The position numbers and the translations under genes are program-made. Below are positions 1 through 10,266 of a stretch of 64,000 nucleotides of DNA, in pieces (position 1 is the first letter of the stretch; the number at the start of each line of letters is the position of its first letter). The DNA lies in contig JAHLKV010000003.1 in NCBI GenBank assembly GCA_020444475.1, positions 553,384 to 617,383 of the forward strand. The letters run 5' to 3'. A model generated the notes under the pieces. It had not been told where the DNA came from and ran no database searches. It saw only the letters and a program-made list of their open reading frames with translations. The DNA comes from a bacterium. GTDB lineage: Bacteria > Zixibacteria > MSB-5A5 > GN15 > FEB-12.

Positions 1-276
1 ATGACATTCGCCGCACGAGTAGCCGAGCCACGGCACCCCGACTCGCTGGCCGGGCTGGTAGCGCTCGGCGCCGGGGCCAAGCGAGTCGATCCGTCCGACC
101 ACCTGGTGGCCACAGACAATCGGCAGGATTGGTTCGGTCAGGTCGCCATCGACCACGTGCAGGTCGGTGCGGCAGAGCCCGCAGACCGAGACTTTGAGGC
201 GCACCTGCCCTTCTCCCGGTTCGGGGATCGGCAGCTCGACCGGTTGGAGTCTGGTTTTGGGTTGGTTGAGAATCAT
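1..276 (-). CDS. Zinc-dependent alcohol dehydrogenase, N-terminal part (truncated by window edge)
   Basis: Reverse-strand translation from ATG at 276: [92 protein letters not shown]; GroES-like ADH CGLCRTD and GHQVVGRI motifs; upstream AGGAGGTGAA. Not in the ORF track because it runs off the edge. Confidence 0.85.
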   Translation of the reverse strand, partial: MILNQPKTRLQPVELPIPEPGEGQVRLKVSVCGLCRTDLHVVDGDLTEPILPIVCGHQVVGRIDSLGPGAERYQPGQRVGVPWLGYSCGECH

Positions 277-688
277 GGCGCGCACGGTTTCACCTCCTGC
301 TGGTGGATAGAAAATACAGCCGATAGCGCGGGCTGTAAAGGCCCCAACAGCGCGGCAGATGTTAGCCGGGTTAAGTACCCGCAGGCCAGGACGTTAGCGG
401 AAGAGGCCGTCGCTCGCCCGACGGAATATGTCATTATTGGGTCCACGATACCGATAAATCGTTGCCCTTTTGGCGGTTTGTGCGTATAACATAGTAGACT
501 AGTAGATCGGGTCGATCCGCATCTGAACGAGGCGAAGAGCCGCCAGGCTCGCTGATACGACCTCGGCCGGCCGGCCCGCCTAACCGCCCGAGACACCCGG
601 AACCGAATCCGGGCCCCTGGAACAACAACCACTCATCTTGGCATTGATGGTGTCCAGGTATCTTCAGGCACGATGAAAGGAGGTTCAC

Positions 689-1864
689 ATGGCTGTATCC
701 GATACCGCCACTGCGACCACGAAGCGTCGGCGCGCCAAATACATCCTCAATATCGACCGCATCGCGCAGATCTCCGACGACGAAAAGAAGCGGCTGAAAG
801 CGGTCTCCCAGCGGTTCGCCTTCCGCACCAACGACTACTACCTCACACTGATCGACTGGGACGACCCAAACGACCCGATCCGACAGCTCGTCATCCCGCA
901 GGAACGGGAGCTCAACGACTGGGGTCGGCTCGATGCCTCCAACGAAGCGTCGATTACGGTCGCCCGCGGCGCCCAGCACAAGTACGGCACGACCGTACTG
1001 CTGCTGGTGAACGAAGCGTGCGGAGCGTACTGCCGGTACTGTTTCCGCAAGCGTCTGTTCATGAATGATAACGACGAAGTCAGTTATGACATCACACCGG
1101 GGCTGGACTACATCCGCGAGCATCCCGAAGTGTCCAACGTCCTGTTGACCGGCGGTGATCCGATGATTCTGCAGACGCCGAAGCTTCAGGAGATATTCGA
1201 GGAACTTCGGGCGATCGACCATGTGAAGATTATCCGTATCGGGACGAAGATGCCGGCCTTTAATCCCTTCCGATTTATCAACGATCCCGAACTGCTGGAG
1301 CTGATCCGCGCCAACACGTACGACGACAAGCGCGTCTATTTCATGTGCCATTTCGACCATCCGCGTGAGTTGACCGAAGAGTGCCTTGAGGGCCTTCGGT
1401 TGATCCAGGCTGCAGGTGCTGTATGTGTCAACCAGAACCCGATCATTCGGGGAATCTCGGACAGCCCGGAGGTCATGGCGGAGCTGTGGAACCGGCTGTC
1501 GTATATCGGCGTGCCGCAGTACTACGTGTTCCAGGGTCGACCGACCGAGGGCAATGAACCGTTTGAAGTGCCGATTGTCGAAGCGTACTTCAAGATAGAA
1601 GAAGCCAAGAAGCTGTGCTCGGGTCTGGCCAAGCGGACCAAGTACTGCATGTCGCACGAGGCAGGGAAAGTTGAGATTCTCGGCGTGGACCGCAAGCATA
1701 TCTATCTCAAGTTCCATCGTGCGAAATACGCCCGGGACGAACAACGGTTGATTGTCTGCGAGCGTGATGACGACGCCTACTGGCTGGACCAGCTCAAACC
1801 CGTCGCGGGCTACAAAAACGAGTACTACCGCGAGGAACAAACCGCCAAGGCGGGCGCCGCATAG
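689..1864 (+). CDS. KamA family radical SAM aminomutase (lysine/glutamate 2,3-aminomutase-like)
   Basis: Radical SAM motif CGAYCRYCFRKR, LLTGGDPM, CMSHEAGKVE; SD aaaggagg upstream. Confidence 0.9.
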   Translation: MAVSDTATATTKRRRAKYILNIDRIAQISDDEKKRLKAVSQRFAFRTNDYYLTLIDWDDPNDPIRQLVIPQERELNDWGRLDASNEASITVARGAQHKYGTTVLLLVNEACGAYCRYCFRKRLFMNDNDEVSYDITPGLDYIREHPEVSNVLLTGGDPMILQTPKLQEIFEELRAIDHVKIIRIGTKMPAFNPFRFINDPELLELIRANTYDDKRVYFMCHFDHPRELTEECLEGLRLIQAAGAVCVNQNPIIRGISDSPEVMAELWNRLSYIGVPQYYVFQGRPTEGNEPFEVPIVEAYFKIEEAKKLCSGLAKRTKYCMSHEAGKVEILGVDRKHIYLKFHRAKYARDEQRLIVCERDDDAYWLDQLKPVAGYKNEYYREEQTAKAGAA

Positions 1865-1897
1865 AGCACTGCGTCCCACACTCTATCTATCATGCAA

Positions 1898-1930
1898 AAC
1901 GGTCAGGCGCCGCACGGGCGCCTGACCGTT
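1898..1930. terminator. Bidirectional intrinsic terminator between convergent genes
   Basis: Perfect 14-bp arms AACGGTCAGGCGCC / GGCGCCTGACCGTT with 5-nt loop gcacg, between convergent stops at 1864 and 1956. Confidence 0.85.
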
Positions 1931-1955
1931 GCTGTTCATCGGATATGTGGAGACA

Positions 1956-4784
1956 CTATTCGTTGTACGGTGAGCTGGCCCGCGTGTACCCCGGACCGTA
2001 GAGCAGGGCGTTGACGAACATCTGCCGCGTGCCGTAGAAGTACGCGCGCGTGTACGGTGCGGTGGCGAACATGATGATTTGTCCGCCTCCCTTACGCTCG
2101 CGGACCGCGTAGGCGCTTCCCGCCCAACGCTGGCGCGCTTCCGGCCACAGCAGACCGGACATACGGAGCTTGTTACGATCAGCGGTGAACCGCGCGACCG
2201 TGTTGGCAGGATCCATCGACATGAGTACGCGATCGCTGTACACCATGACCGGGACGCGGTCGTTCATGCCGAACGCCAGCCAGTCTTCGGTGTCGATATC
2301 AGCGCGCATGATCACACCGCGCGGATGGAAGCGGCGGTTCCATTCGTCTTCAGCCTTCATGTCCTTGCCACCACCACCCGGCTTCTCCCCTTCGGAAGCA
2401 GCTTCGGCAGGCACTTTGTCGGGATACCAGAGAGCCAGGGTATCGACCGCCGGTGACTCGGCGTTCAGTTCGCGCTCCACCGCCTTCGCATAGATGTCGA
2501 GCTTGTCCAGGACATCACGGCGGAGGCGTACCGAAGAGAGCCCGGTCGACGAGTCGGCTGCCCAGGCCGCCGAAGAGCCCATGAGGACGAGCGTCCCGCC
2601 CTTGGCAACCCAGTCCCCGAGTTTCATCGCACCCTGCTTGCCGAGGACCTGATCGAGACTGCTTCCCCATACGTCGGGAAGCACCAGGACGTTGTATTCG
2701 GAGAGATCGGTCCAGCCCAGGCGCTGGATGTTGAGCAGCGAGTGCGGGATGGCGAGTTCTTTGTCGATCGTGAACCACAGCGAACCGGCATCGGTGTAGT
2801 CGGTCGGTGAGCCCGCGACCAGAGCGACGCGCGGCTGATTGAGCAGTCGGAAAGTCGGCGCCCCGAGGTGGGAGCCGTCACTGGAATAGCCGGTGTTGAC
2901 ACCGTAGATGTTGATACCGATTTCGGCGGCAAGTGACTCGAGAATCCCGGCGAGGTTATCCGGGTTGCCGCGCGTTCGCATGAGCAGTGAACCCGCGCCG
3001 TATTCCTTGCCATCAATAGTAAACGGTTTCTCCGAGGCGAAGATGTTGAGCTGTTTGGCGAAGAGTCGGTTGAGCAGCAGATACGTCGGCTCGCCTTCCA
3101 TATTGACGATGAATCCGTAGGTAGCGTCGGGGTTGACGAGGCGACCGGTCGGATCGGCGAGCGTGGTGACGGCCTCGGAAGTGATGGTCGGCATCGAAGT
3201 GACTTCGTAGGCTTCGAGTCCGTACGCCATCGGCACGCACCAAGCTGAGACTTCGTACATGCGCGTGTCACCGTGCTTCTCGAGCTCGCGGCGTTCCTCC
3301 TCGAGGAACTCCTGATTGAGGCGCAGGTCGAACTCGCAGATGGCTTTCGCCAGAGCGCCGTGCGGCTGGGCGGTGCTGACGATATAGGTGCCGGCCGGGA
3401 AGGACCTGGAGCGCGAGGTTTCACCGTAGGTGTTTCTCGCCGAGTTAACCGTGAAGGACTTCGTCGCTCTCTGCACGTCGATTCCCTGTCCGATCAACGA
3501 TCTGACGAAGCGGTTCTGCTTGACGACGTCCTGGCCGGGTGGGAAGAGAAACGTCAGTCCGCTCTTGCGGCCTTTGTCGACGATGGCCTTGCGGGCGTTG
3601 TGATAGTCGCGCAGGAGTTCTTCGCGGTTGTCGGCGACGGTGGTGAGATTGGCCAGCGACGAGGTGAACTGGTGGTTGACCGCCTCGTGGTACGTCAGAA
3701 TGTAGTCGCCGGGCTGGCGGACCATGTTGCCGTCGACCCCGGCCTGTTCGTACAGGATACCGACCGTGCCGAACATGGTCGGCCAGGCCGACGCGTAGCC
3801 GATATACCACTGCTCGTTCCATTCACCGGTATAATAGGGCCAGCCGCGCTTGTCGAGAGCACTGGCCTGGTCCTGGGCAAAAATCTGGTACCATTTCAGG
3901 ACGTTGTCCGGCGTGTTGTAGTTGATTGGCTGGCGCGGCGGTGAAAAGAGGAAGGTCTCATCGGAGCCCATTTCGTGACCGTCGACAACCAGTACCGGGT
4001 GATACTTGATGATCGATGCAACGCGTCCCCTGGTTTCCGGCTGGGTGAGCAAAATCCAGTCGCGGTTGAGGTCGAACCAGTAGTGGTTGGTGCGGCCCCA
4101 GGGCCAGACACCGGAGTGCTGCATGGAGCGCGGATCGTAGTTGGGCGTGCTGCTTTGGTAGGTCTGGAGCATGGAGAGATAGCGCTCGCGGCCGTCGGGG
4201 TTCTCGCACGGGTCGACAAGGATGATCAGATTGTCGAGCAGGTGCAGGGTGGCTGAGTCGGTCGCAGCGGCAAGGTGCCAGATCAGCCGGGTGGCAGCAT
4301 CGGTCCCCGAAATCTCATCGCCGTGGATCGAATAGGCCAGCCAGGCGAAAGCGGGCATGTCGGCGACGAGTTGGTTGAGTTCGCCGGGAGACGCTACCGC
4401 TGACGGATCGGCTACCCTGTCCATCGCTGCGATGTACTGATCGAGTTTGGCGAGATTCTCCGGGGTCGAGATGACCAGGTGAAGCAGCTCGCGATTCTCA
4501 TGGGAAACGCCGTGGGTTTCGATCATAGCTCGGTCGGACTTCTCGGCGAGAAGCTTGATCCAGTCGAGAATCTCATGGTGACGGTTGGGCCAGTCACCGA
4601 TCCGGTGGGCGAGGTAATCATTGGGCGCAGGGACGGACGGGTCATAGCTGCTGATATCGTAGAACGGGACCGTGTCGAGCACGGCCTGTTCGGAGTACGA
4701 CGGGTGCAGTCCGGCTGCCGCCGGCAGGGCCAGAGAGAGCAGAACCAGGACAGTCAGAGCGGCTGTTCGGGAAAAGAGACGCAT
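1956..4784 (-). CDS. M14 family zinc carboxypeptidase, secreted
   Basis: Signal peptide MRLFSRTAALTVLVLLSLALPAAA; SIHGDEISGTDAA, DPCENPDGRERYL, VVDGHEMGSDETFLFSPPR typical of M14 metallocarboxypeptidases. Confidence 0.85.
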   Translation of the reverse strand: MRLFSRTAALTVLVLLSLALPAAAGLHPSYSEQAVLDTVPFYDISSYDPSVPAPNDYLAHRIGDWPNRHHEILDWIKLLAEKSDRAMIETHGVSHENRELLHLVISTPENLAKLDQYIAAMDRVADPSAVASPGELNQLVADMPAFAWLAYSIHGDEISGTDAATRLIWHLAAATDSATLHLLDNLIILVDPCENPDGRERYLSMLQTYQSSTPNYDPRSMQHSGVWPWGRTNHYWFDLNRDWILLTQPETRGRVASIIKYHPVLVVDGHEMGSDETFLFSPPRQPINYNTPDNVLKWYQIFAQDQASALDKRGWPYYTGEWNEQWYIGYASAWPTMFGTVGILYEQAGVDGNMVRQPGDYILTYHEAVNHQFTSSLANLTTVADNREELLRDYHNARKAIVDKGRKSGLTFLFPPGQDVVKQNRFVRSLIGQGIDVQRATKSFTVNSARNTYGETSRSRSFPAGTYIVSTAQPHGALAKAICEFDLRLNQEFLEEERRELEKHGDTRMYEVSAWCVPMAYGLEAYEVTSMPTITSEAVTTLADPTGRLVNPDATYGFIVNMEGEPTYLLLNRLFAKQLNIFASEKPFTIDGKEYGAGSLLMRTRGNPDNLAGILESLAAEIGINIYGVNTGYSSDGSHLGAPTFRLLNQPRVALVAGSPTDYTDAGSLWFTIDKELAIPHSLLNIQRLGWTDLSEYNVLVLPDVWGSSLDQVLGKQGAMKLGDWVAKGGTLVLMGSSAAWAADSSTGLSSVRLRRDVLDKLDIYAKAVERELNAESPAVDTLALWYPDKVPAEAASEGEKPGGGGKDMKAEDEWNRRFHPRGVIMRADIDTEDWLAFGMNDRVPVMVYSDRVLMSMDPANTVARFTADRNKLRMSGLLWPEARQRWAGSAYAVRERKGGGQIIMFATAPYTRAYFYGTRQMFVNALLYGPGYTRASSPYNE

Positions 4785-5010
4785 GAGAGTTCCCCTTCTC
4801 TATGAAGGCACCGCGGGTGGGTGCGGTACGAAGTTTGTTTGCTGTTTGGATTTACGGAAGATAGGGGGTGGGGGTTCCGGGGGCAAGTGGCTGATACTCT
4901 GAATGTGTCTCCGAACGTCGCTGCCCGGCATCCACGCAGCGGAGTTCGGCGCCTGTGAGGGGATCTGCAAAACGGATGGTCTCACTCCATTTTCGCACGC
5001 CAATCAATTC

Positions 5011-5038
5011 TTGACAAAAACACCCAAATCGTTATCAT
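5011..5038 (+). promoter_or_regulatory. Putative sigma70-like promoter for the M4 peptidase gene
   Basis: TTGACA-N16-TATCAT about 90 nt upstream of the start codon at 5129. Confidence 0.5.
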
Positions 5039-5128
5039 AGGCTTAGTTACCTATCTTGTAAGGACGTCGTTCGGAACCCTCTGCCGAGCGATCCACAGAA
5101 ACTGTGCGTCGGTTAGTCAGGAGCACTA

Positions 5129-8100
5129 ATGAAACATCTGCTACGCCTCTGTGCACTTTCCGTGCTGGTAGCCACGACGGCTTCAGCTCAGAAAGACGCG
5201 GACGGTTATGTCGGCCCGAATAATCTTCGGACCAGCAGCGCCGTCTCAACCTATCGTGACAACGGCAATGGCGTTCCGGCTTTTGTCGAGGGCAATCTGT
5301 CTTCCCCGGTCAAAGCTGCCGATCAGGTAGCCGTCTCGTTCATGTTCTTCGAGGAGAACAAGGGGGCCTGGCGCATGGTGGCGCCGACTGAGGAACTTCA
5401 GGTCAAGCGAATCGACCGCGATGATCTCGGGATGAACCATGTGCGGTTCAATCAGGAGTATCAGGGGATTCGCGTGATCGGTGGTGAGCTTATCACACAC
5501 TTCAACGCCCGCGGGGTGCTTCGCACCGTCAACGGCAACTATGTCCCGGATATCGATCTCGATGTCACCACGAAGTACTCGGTAGACCAGGCGGTTGAAA
5601 TCGCCCGGGCCGATCTCAAGAGCTTCTTTGGCGACGGTACTCCCGATACGCCGGAGCTGGTTGTTTTTCCGTGGGAAGGGACGACGTATCTGGCCTGGCG
5701 GCTGTTCCTGAAGTCGGACACGCCGATGGGCCGGTGGGAGTATTTTGTCGACGCCAAGACCGGTGAGGTGATCTACAACGCCAATCGGATTATGGATGCC
5801 GAGGAGACGTCGGAGATCGGCACCGGGATCGGCGTGATGGGTGACACCCTCACGCATGTCGACACCGATTACAACGGCTCCACGTACCGGATGCTGGACT
5901 ATACGCGCCGCGCCAACAACGATATTCACGGCCACGGCGGTCAGATGCCGGCATCGGGATATATCCAGACCAACGTCGCGGGTTCGACCCTGCCGGGCAC
6001 GCTGGCGACCGACGCTGACAATTTCTGGGACAACGCGACCACGCAGTCGCCGGCGGTCAGTGGTCATGTCTACACCGCACTGGTATATGACTACCTGCTT
6101 TCGCATTTCGGTCGCAACGGCTATGACGACAACGGCGCATCGATGCTGACGATCGTCAACTATTCCGGCGACGGTGACAACAACGCGTACTGGGATGGCA
6201 GTCGTATTGTGGTCTGGAGCTGGGGATCGGGCTGGCGTTCGCTGGCCGGTTGTCCCGATGTGATTTCGCATGAGTGGGGACATGCGGTCACCGAAAACTG
6301 CTCCGATCTGGTGTATCAGAAGGAGCCGGGAGCACTGAACGAGTCGTTCTCCGACATGATCGGGGCGGCGTTCGAGTTTGCGCACGACACCCTGGATACG
6401 CCGGACTGGTTGATGGGTGAAAACGGGCGGACGACGGGAATCGGATTCCGCGATATGCAGAACCCGCACGCGGCGGGTGATCCCGACACCTATGGCACCG
6501 GCGACCCATACTGGATTGATGTAGAGAACTGCTCGCCGAGCTATCTGAACGACTACTGCGGTGTGCACACCAACTCCGGTGTCGGCAATAAGTGGTTCTA
6601 TCTGCTGTCGGATGGCGATGTCCACAATGCTATCACGGTGACCGGTATCGGCGTGCAGAACGCAATTTTGGTCGCGTATCGCGCCAACGCATTCTACTGG
6701 ACTTCGTCGACGACCTATCACGAAGCGGCCCTGGCAACGATTACCGCCGCCAACGATCTTGATCCCTCGGGTGACTGGGCGCAGTCGGTGGCCAACGCGT
6801 GGAAGGCAGTCAATGTCGACGTGCCCGGCCCGGAGATTACCTTTGCCTATCCATCCGGGAAACCGTCCCTGGTTCCGCCGGGTGAAACGACTTCATTCGA
6901 GGTCGATTTCGGCAGTCTGCTGGGTGGCACGCTGGTCGCCGGCAGTCCTGAACTGCACTATTCGATCGACGGTGGCGCCTATCAGTCGGTGTCGATGACG
7001 GAGGTCACCGCGACACAGTATCTGGCTACGCTGCCGGCGGCGGCGTGTGACAGCCGGATCGAGTACTATGTGAGCGCCGAAGAAGCGTCAGCCGGAACAT
7101 TCTTCGATCCCGATCCGAGTGCTCCCGAGGAAGCAATTGTCGCGATCTCCGCGACCGTGGAGTTTGCCGACAACTTCCAGACCGACCTTGGCTGGACGGT
7201 TTCCGGTGATGCCACCGCCGGCGCGTGGGCGCGCGGTGTGCCGGTCGGAGGTGGTGACCGTGGTGATCCGCCGACCGATTTCGATGGTTCCGGTTCGTGT
7301 TATCTGACCGGTCCGGCCGACGGTGACACCGATGTCGACGGCGGCACGACCCGTCTGTACTCACCGGTCTTCGATCTCTCGGCAGGTGACGGCCGGATCA
7401 GCTATGCCCGGTGGTACTCCAACAACAACGGGGCCGATCCCAACAACGATATCATGTATGTGTATATCTCGAACAACAACGGTTCGAGCTGGACGCTGGT
7501 CGAGTCGATCGGTCCATCGGTGCAGGCCAACGGCGGTTGGAATACCAACGCCTTTTTTGCCAGCACCTATGTCGTGCCGACCGCCACGATGATGATGCGG
7601 TTTGATGTCGGAGACTTGAATTCCGGCTCCGTAGTTGAAGCCGCTATTGATGCGTTCGATGTAACGATCTATGAGTGCGATCTCTCGACTCCGTCGATTG
7701 TGACGCCCAGTGTCCCGGACTGGACTGAAGGCGGCTATATGGAGCGCCAGTTGCAGGCCAGTGGCGGCAACGGGGCGTATACCTGGAGCGACAAGTTTGG
7801 TGATCTCGCGGGCACGGGTCTGGCGCTGTCCAGCTCCGGTATGCTCTCCGGCACGCCGAGCGCCGCCGGTGATATCACCTTCACGGCCGAGGTCGCCGAT
7901 GATTCTTCGATGACCGACGAGCAGGAGTATACGTTTACGATCAATGTCCCGATGACGATTACCTCGACGACGCTTCCGGAATGGACGGCCGGTCAGGGGT
8001 ACTCTCAGTCGTTGAGTGTGACCGGCGGTACCGGCGCGAAGGCATGGAGCGATCCCAACGGTGATCTGGCGGGGACCGGCCTGGCGGTTGCCACCAACGG

Positions 8101-8689
8101 GACGGTTTCGGGTACGCCGAGTGCGGCTGGTCCGATTTCGTTCACGGCGGCGGTTACCGACAACGGTGGCGGTTCGGCGCAGCAGGTGGTGAGCCTGACG
8201 ATCAACCCGGTGGTGTCGATCCTGACGGCGTCGGTGGCCAATGCGGTGCAGGGCGCCGCCTACTCGGCCCAGCTCGAAGGTACCGGTGGAACCGGTGTCA
8301 AGACGTGGGCGGACATCAACAGCGATCTGGTTGGGACCGGGTTATCGATGTCGACCGATGGTCTGGTGTCCGGCACGCCGGGCGATACGGGCACGATCGA
8401 GTTCATGGCTCGCTATCGCGACGAGACCGGCTCGCAGGCGTTCCAGGTGCTGACGATTCTGGTCGGCCCGCCGTATATCTGCGGCGACGTAAACAATAAT
8501 CAGGAAGGTCCCGACCTGTCCGACTTGATTTACCTGGTCAACTATCTGTTCAGCGGTGGTCCGGCGCCGGCGTTTATGGGCGCGGCCGATGCAACCGGTG
8601 AAGGGGATGTTGATCTTTCGGATCTGATTGCGCTGGTGAACTATCTGTTCAGCGGCGGCCCCGCGCCGACGTGCAGCGGGTCGAAGTAG
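5129..8689 (+). CDS. Thermolysin-like (M4) secreted metallopeptidase with propeptide, three putative-Ig repeats and C-terminal dockerin-like repeats
   Basis: VISHEWGHAVTENCSDLVY (HEXXH) and GALNESFSDMIG; repeated GTGLA..SGTPSAAG modules; C-terminal CGDVNNNQEGPDLSDLIYLVNYLFSGGPAP x2. Confidence 0.88.
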   Translation: MKHLLRLCALSVLVATTASAQKDADGYVGPNNLRTSSAVSTYRDNGNGVPAFVEGNLSSPVKAADQVAVSFMFFEENKGAWRMVAPTEELQVKRIDRDDLGMNHVRFNQEYQGIRVIGGELITHFNARGVLRTVNGNYVPDIDLDVTTKYSVDQAVEIARADLKSFFGDGTPDTPELVVFPWEGTTYLAWRLFLKSDTPMGRWEYFVDAKTGEVIYNANRIMDAEETSEIGTGIGVMGDTLTHVDTDYNGSTYRMLDYTRRANNDIHGHGGQMPASGYIQTNVAGSTLPGTLATDADNFWDNATTQSPAVSGHVYTALVYDYLLSHFGRNGYDDNGASMLTIVNYSGDGDNNAYWDGSRIVVWSWGSGWRSLAGCPDVISHEWGHAVTENCSDLVYQKEPGALNESFSDMIGAAFEFAHDTLDTPDWLMGENGRTTGIGFRDMQNPHAAGDPDTYGTGDPYWIDVENCSPSYLNDYCGVHTNSGVGNKWFYLLSDGDVHNAITVTGIGVQNAILVAYRANAFYWTSSTTYHEAALATITAANDLDPSGDWAQSVANAWKAVNVDVPGPEITFAYPSGKPSLVPPGETTSFEVDFGSLLGGTLVAGSPELHYSIDGGAYQSVSMTEVTATQYLATLPAAACDSRIEYYVSAEEASAGTFFDPDPSAPEEAIVAISATVEFADNFQTDLGWTVSGDATAGAWARGVPVGGGDRGDPPTDFDGSGSCYLTGPADGDTDVDGGTTRLYSPVFDLSAGDGRISYARWYSNNNGADPNNDIMYVYISNNNGSSWTLVESIGPSVQANGGWNTNAFFASTYVVPTATMMMRFDVGDLNSGSVVEAAIDAFDVTIYECDLSTPSIVTPSVPDWTEGGYMERQLQASGGNGAYTWSDKFGDLAGTGLALSSSGMLSGTPSAAGDITFTAEVADDSSMTDEQEYTFTINVPMTITSTTLPEWTAGQGYSQSLSVTGGTGAKAWSDPNGDLAGTGLAVATNGTVSGTPSAAGPISFTAAVTDNGGGSAQQVVSLTINPVVSILTASVANAVQGAAYSAQLEGTGGTGVKTWADINSDLVGTGLSMSTDGLVSGTPGDTGTIEFMARYRDETGSQAFQVLTILVGPPYICGDVNNNQEGPDLSDLIYLVNYLFSGGPAPAFMGAADATGEGDVDLSDLIALVNYLFSGGPAPTCSGSK

Positions 8690-8713
8690 TCAGACGATAG
8701 ACAGTTAGTCAGG

Positions 8714-8748
8714 CAGCCGCCTCGTGAGAACGGGGCGGCTGTTTTTTT
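8714..8748 (+). terminator. Rho-independent terminator
   Basis: CAGCCGCCTCGT-gaga-ACGGGGCGGCTG followed by TTTTTTT. Confidence 0.9.
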
Positions 8749-8816
8749 GTCGCACTCTGCCGCTAATCGGGTGTTTATGACACATGGGGCCATTGCATCC
8801 AAAGGAATACTGATTG

Positions 8817-10238
8817 ATGGCGAGAATTCTGGTTCTTGGTGCGACGGGTTATGTAGGACGGCGACTGGTGCCGGTGCTGTCGGCGCGCGGCCATACGGTA
8901 CGTTGTCTCGTGCGCGACTCTTCTAAAGTACCGGCGAGCGAGTGGCGGGGTGTCGAAATCATGCGAGGTGACGTGCTTCGCGCTGAGACCCTCCCCCCTG
9001 CTATGCGCGGTATCGACGTGGTGTTGTACCTGGTACACTCCATGGGGTCAGGTGAAGCGTCGTTCGCCGAGCTGGACCGTCAGGCAGCGCAGAGTGTTGG
9101 GGCAGCCGCGGCCGAAGCCGGTGTCAGGCGGCTGGTCTATCTTGGTGGGCTGGGGAAACGCGAGGGTCAGGAGTCTATTCACTTGCAGAGCCGTCATGAA
9201 GTCGCCGCCATTCTGCGTGAGTCAGGCATACCGCTGACGGAGTTTCGCGCGGCGGTGATTGTCGGGGCGGGGAGTACCTCGTTTGAGATGGTGCACCATC
9301 TGGTCAATCGTCTGCCGGTGATGATCTGCCCGCGCTGGCTGGTCACGCGCACACAGCCGATTGCGCTGCCCGATGTGCTTCGCTATCTCGCGGATAGCGT
9401 GGACAGAAAGGACACAGCAGGTCAGACGATAGATATCGGCGGGCCGGATATCCTGTCGTACCGCTCGATGATGCTGACAGTCGCGCGGGTGCTGAAACTT
9501 CGCCGCCTGCTCATCCAGGTGCCGGTGCTGACGCCGAGGTTGTCATCGTACTGGGTGAATCTGGTGACGCCGATTCACGCCGAGACGGCCCGGGCGCTTA
9601 TCGAAGGCGTGCGTTCCGACACCGTGTGCGAAAACAGACTGGCGGAAGAGCTGTTCGATTTCGCGCCGATGACATACGAAGAGGCGGTGTTTCGTGCGCT
9701 CAAAAACGTGCGCCCGCGCGACGGCAAGACCGCCCAGACGCTGGTGACGGCGGAGCTGGAACAGGACCATATAGAGCCGTCGCACCTGCTGACCGATGTT
9801 CGCGAGGTGGCGTGCCCGGTGTCGGCGGAGCGGTTGTATGCGACGGTGTCGTCGATAGGTGGAGCGACCGGATGGTTTTACGGCAACTGGCTGTGGAGGA
9901 TTCGCGGGAAAATCGATGAATGGCTGGGCGGGGTGGGACTTCGGCCGGGGCGGGTCGTCTCGGACCCGATCACGCCGGGGGATACTATCGATTTCTGGAA
10001 AGTTGAGCGGGTCGTGCCGGGTCGCCTGCTGCTGCTGCATGCGGAGATGATCGTGTGGGGGCAGGCGTGGCTGGAGTTTGAGGTTGAGAGTACGGCCGGT
10101 GGCAGTCGACTGAGACAGACCGCGCGGTATTATCCGAAAGGTCTGGGTGGATTGCTGTACTGGTGGCTGACGTTCCCGATACACTTCTTCGTGTTCCGCG
10201 GCATGGCGCGGAATGTGTGTAAGGCGGCGGAATCATAA
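8817..10238 (+). CDS. NAD(P)-binding SDR-like protein with DUF2867-type C-terminal region
   Basis: MARILVLGATGYVGRRLVPVL Rossmann motif; C-terminal WFYGNWLWRIRGKIDEWLGGVGLRPGR...ARYYPKGLGGLLYWWLTFPIHFFVF. Confidence 0.8.
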   Translation: MARILVLGATGYVGRRLVPVLSARGHTVRCLVRDSSKVPASEWRGVEIMRGDVLRAETLPPAMRGIDVVLYLVHSMGSGEASFAELDRQAAQSVGAAAAEAGVRRLVYLGGLGKREGQESIHLQSRHEVAAILRESGIPLTEFRAAVIVGAGSTSFEMVHHLVNRLPVMICPRWLVTRTQPIALPDVLRYLADSVDRKDTAGQTIDIGGPDILSYRSMMLTVARVLKLRRLLIQVPVLTPRLSSYWVNLVTPIHAETARALIEGVRSDTVCENRLAEELFDFAPMTYEEAVFRALKNVRPRDGKTAQTLVTAELEQDHIEPSHLLTDVREVACPVSAERLYATVSSIGGATGWFYGNWLWRIRGKIDEWLGGVGLRPGRVVSDPITPGDTIDFWKVERVVPGRLLLLHAEMIVWGQAWLEFEVESTAGGSRLRQTARYYPKGLGGLLYWWLTFPIHFFVFRGMARNVCKAAES

Positions 10239-10266
10239 GAGGGCTTTGCCAGGCACACTCCGCAGT

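Noticed and set aside
1-489. Plus-strand 162-aa ORF at the window start
   Set aside because: The antisense strand encodes a clear zinc alcohol dehydrogenase N-terminus; the plus ORF is a shadow frame.
434-1879. 481-aa minus-strand ORF
   Set aside because: Fully antisense to KamA, with no recognisable motifs and typical shadow-ORF composition for high-GC DNA.
5246-6721. 491-aa minus-strand ORF
   Set aside because: Antisense to the M4 peptidase; Arg/His-rich shadow translation.
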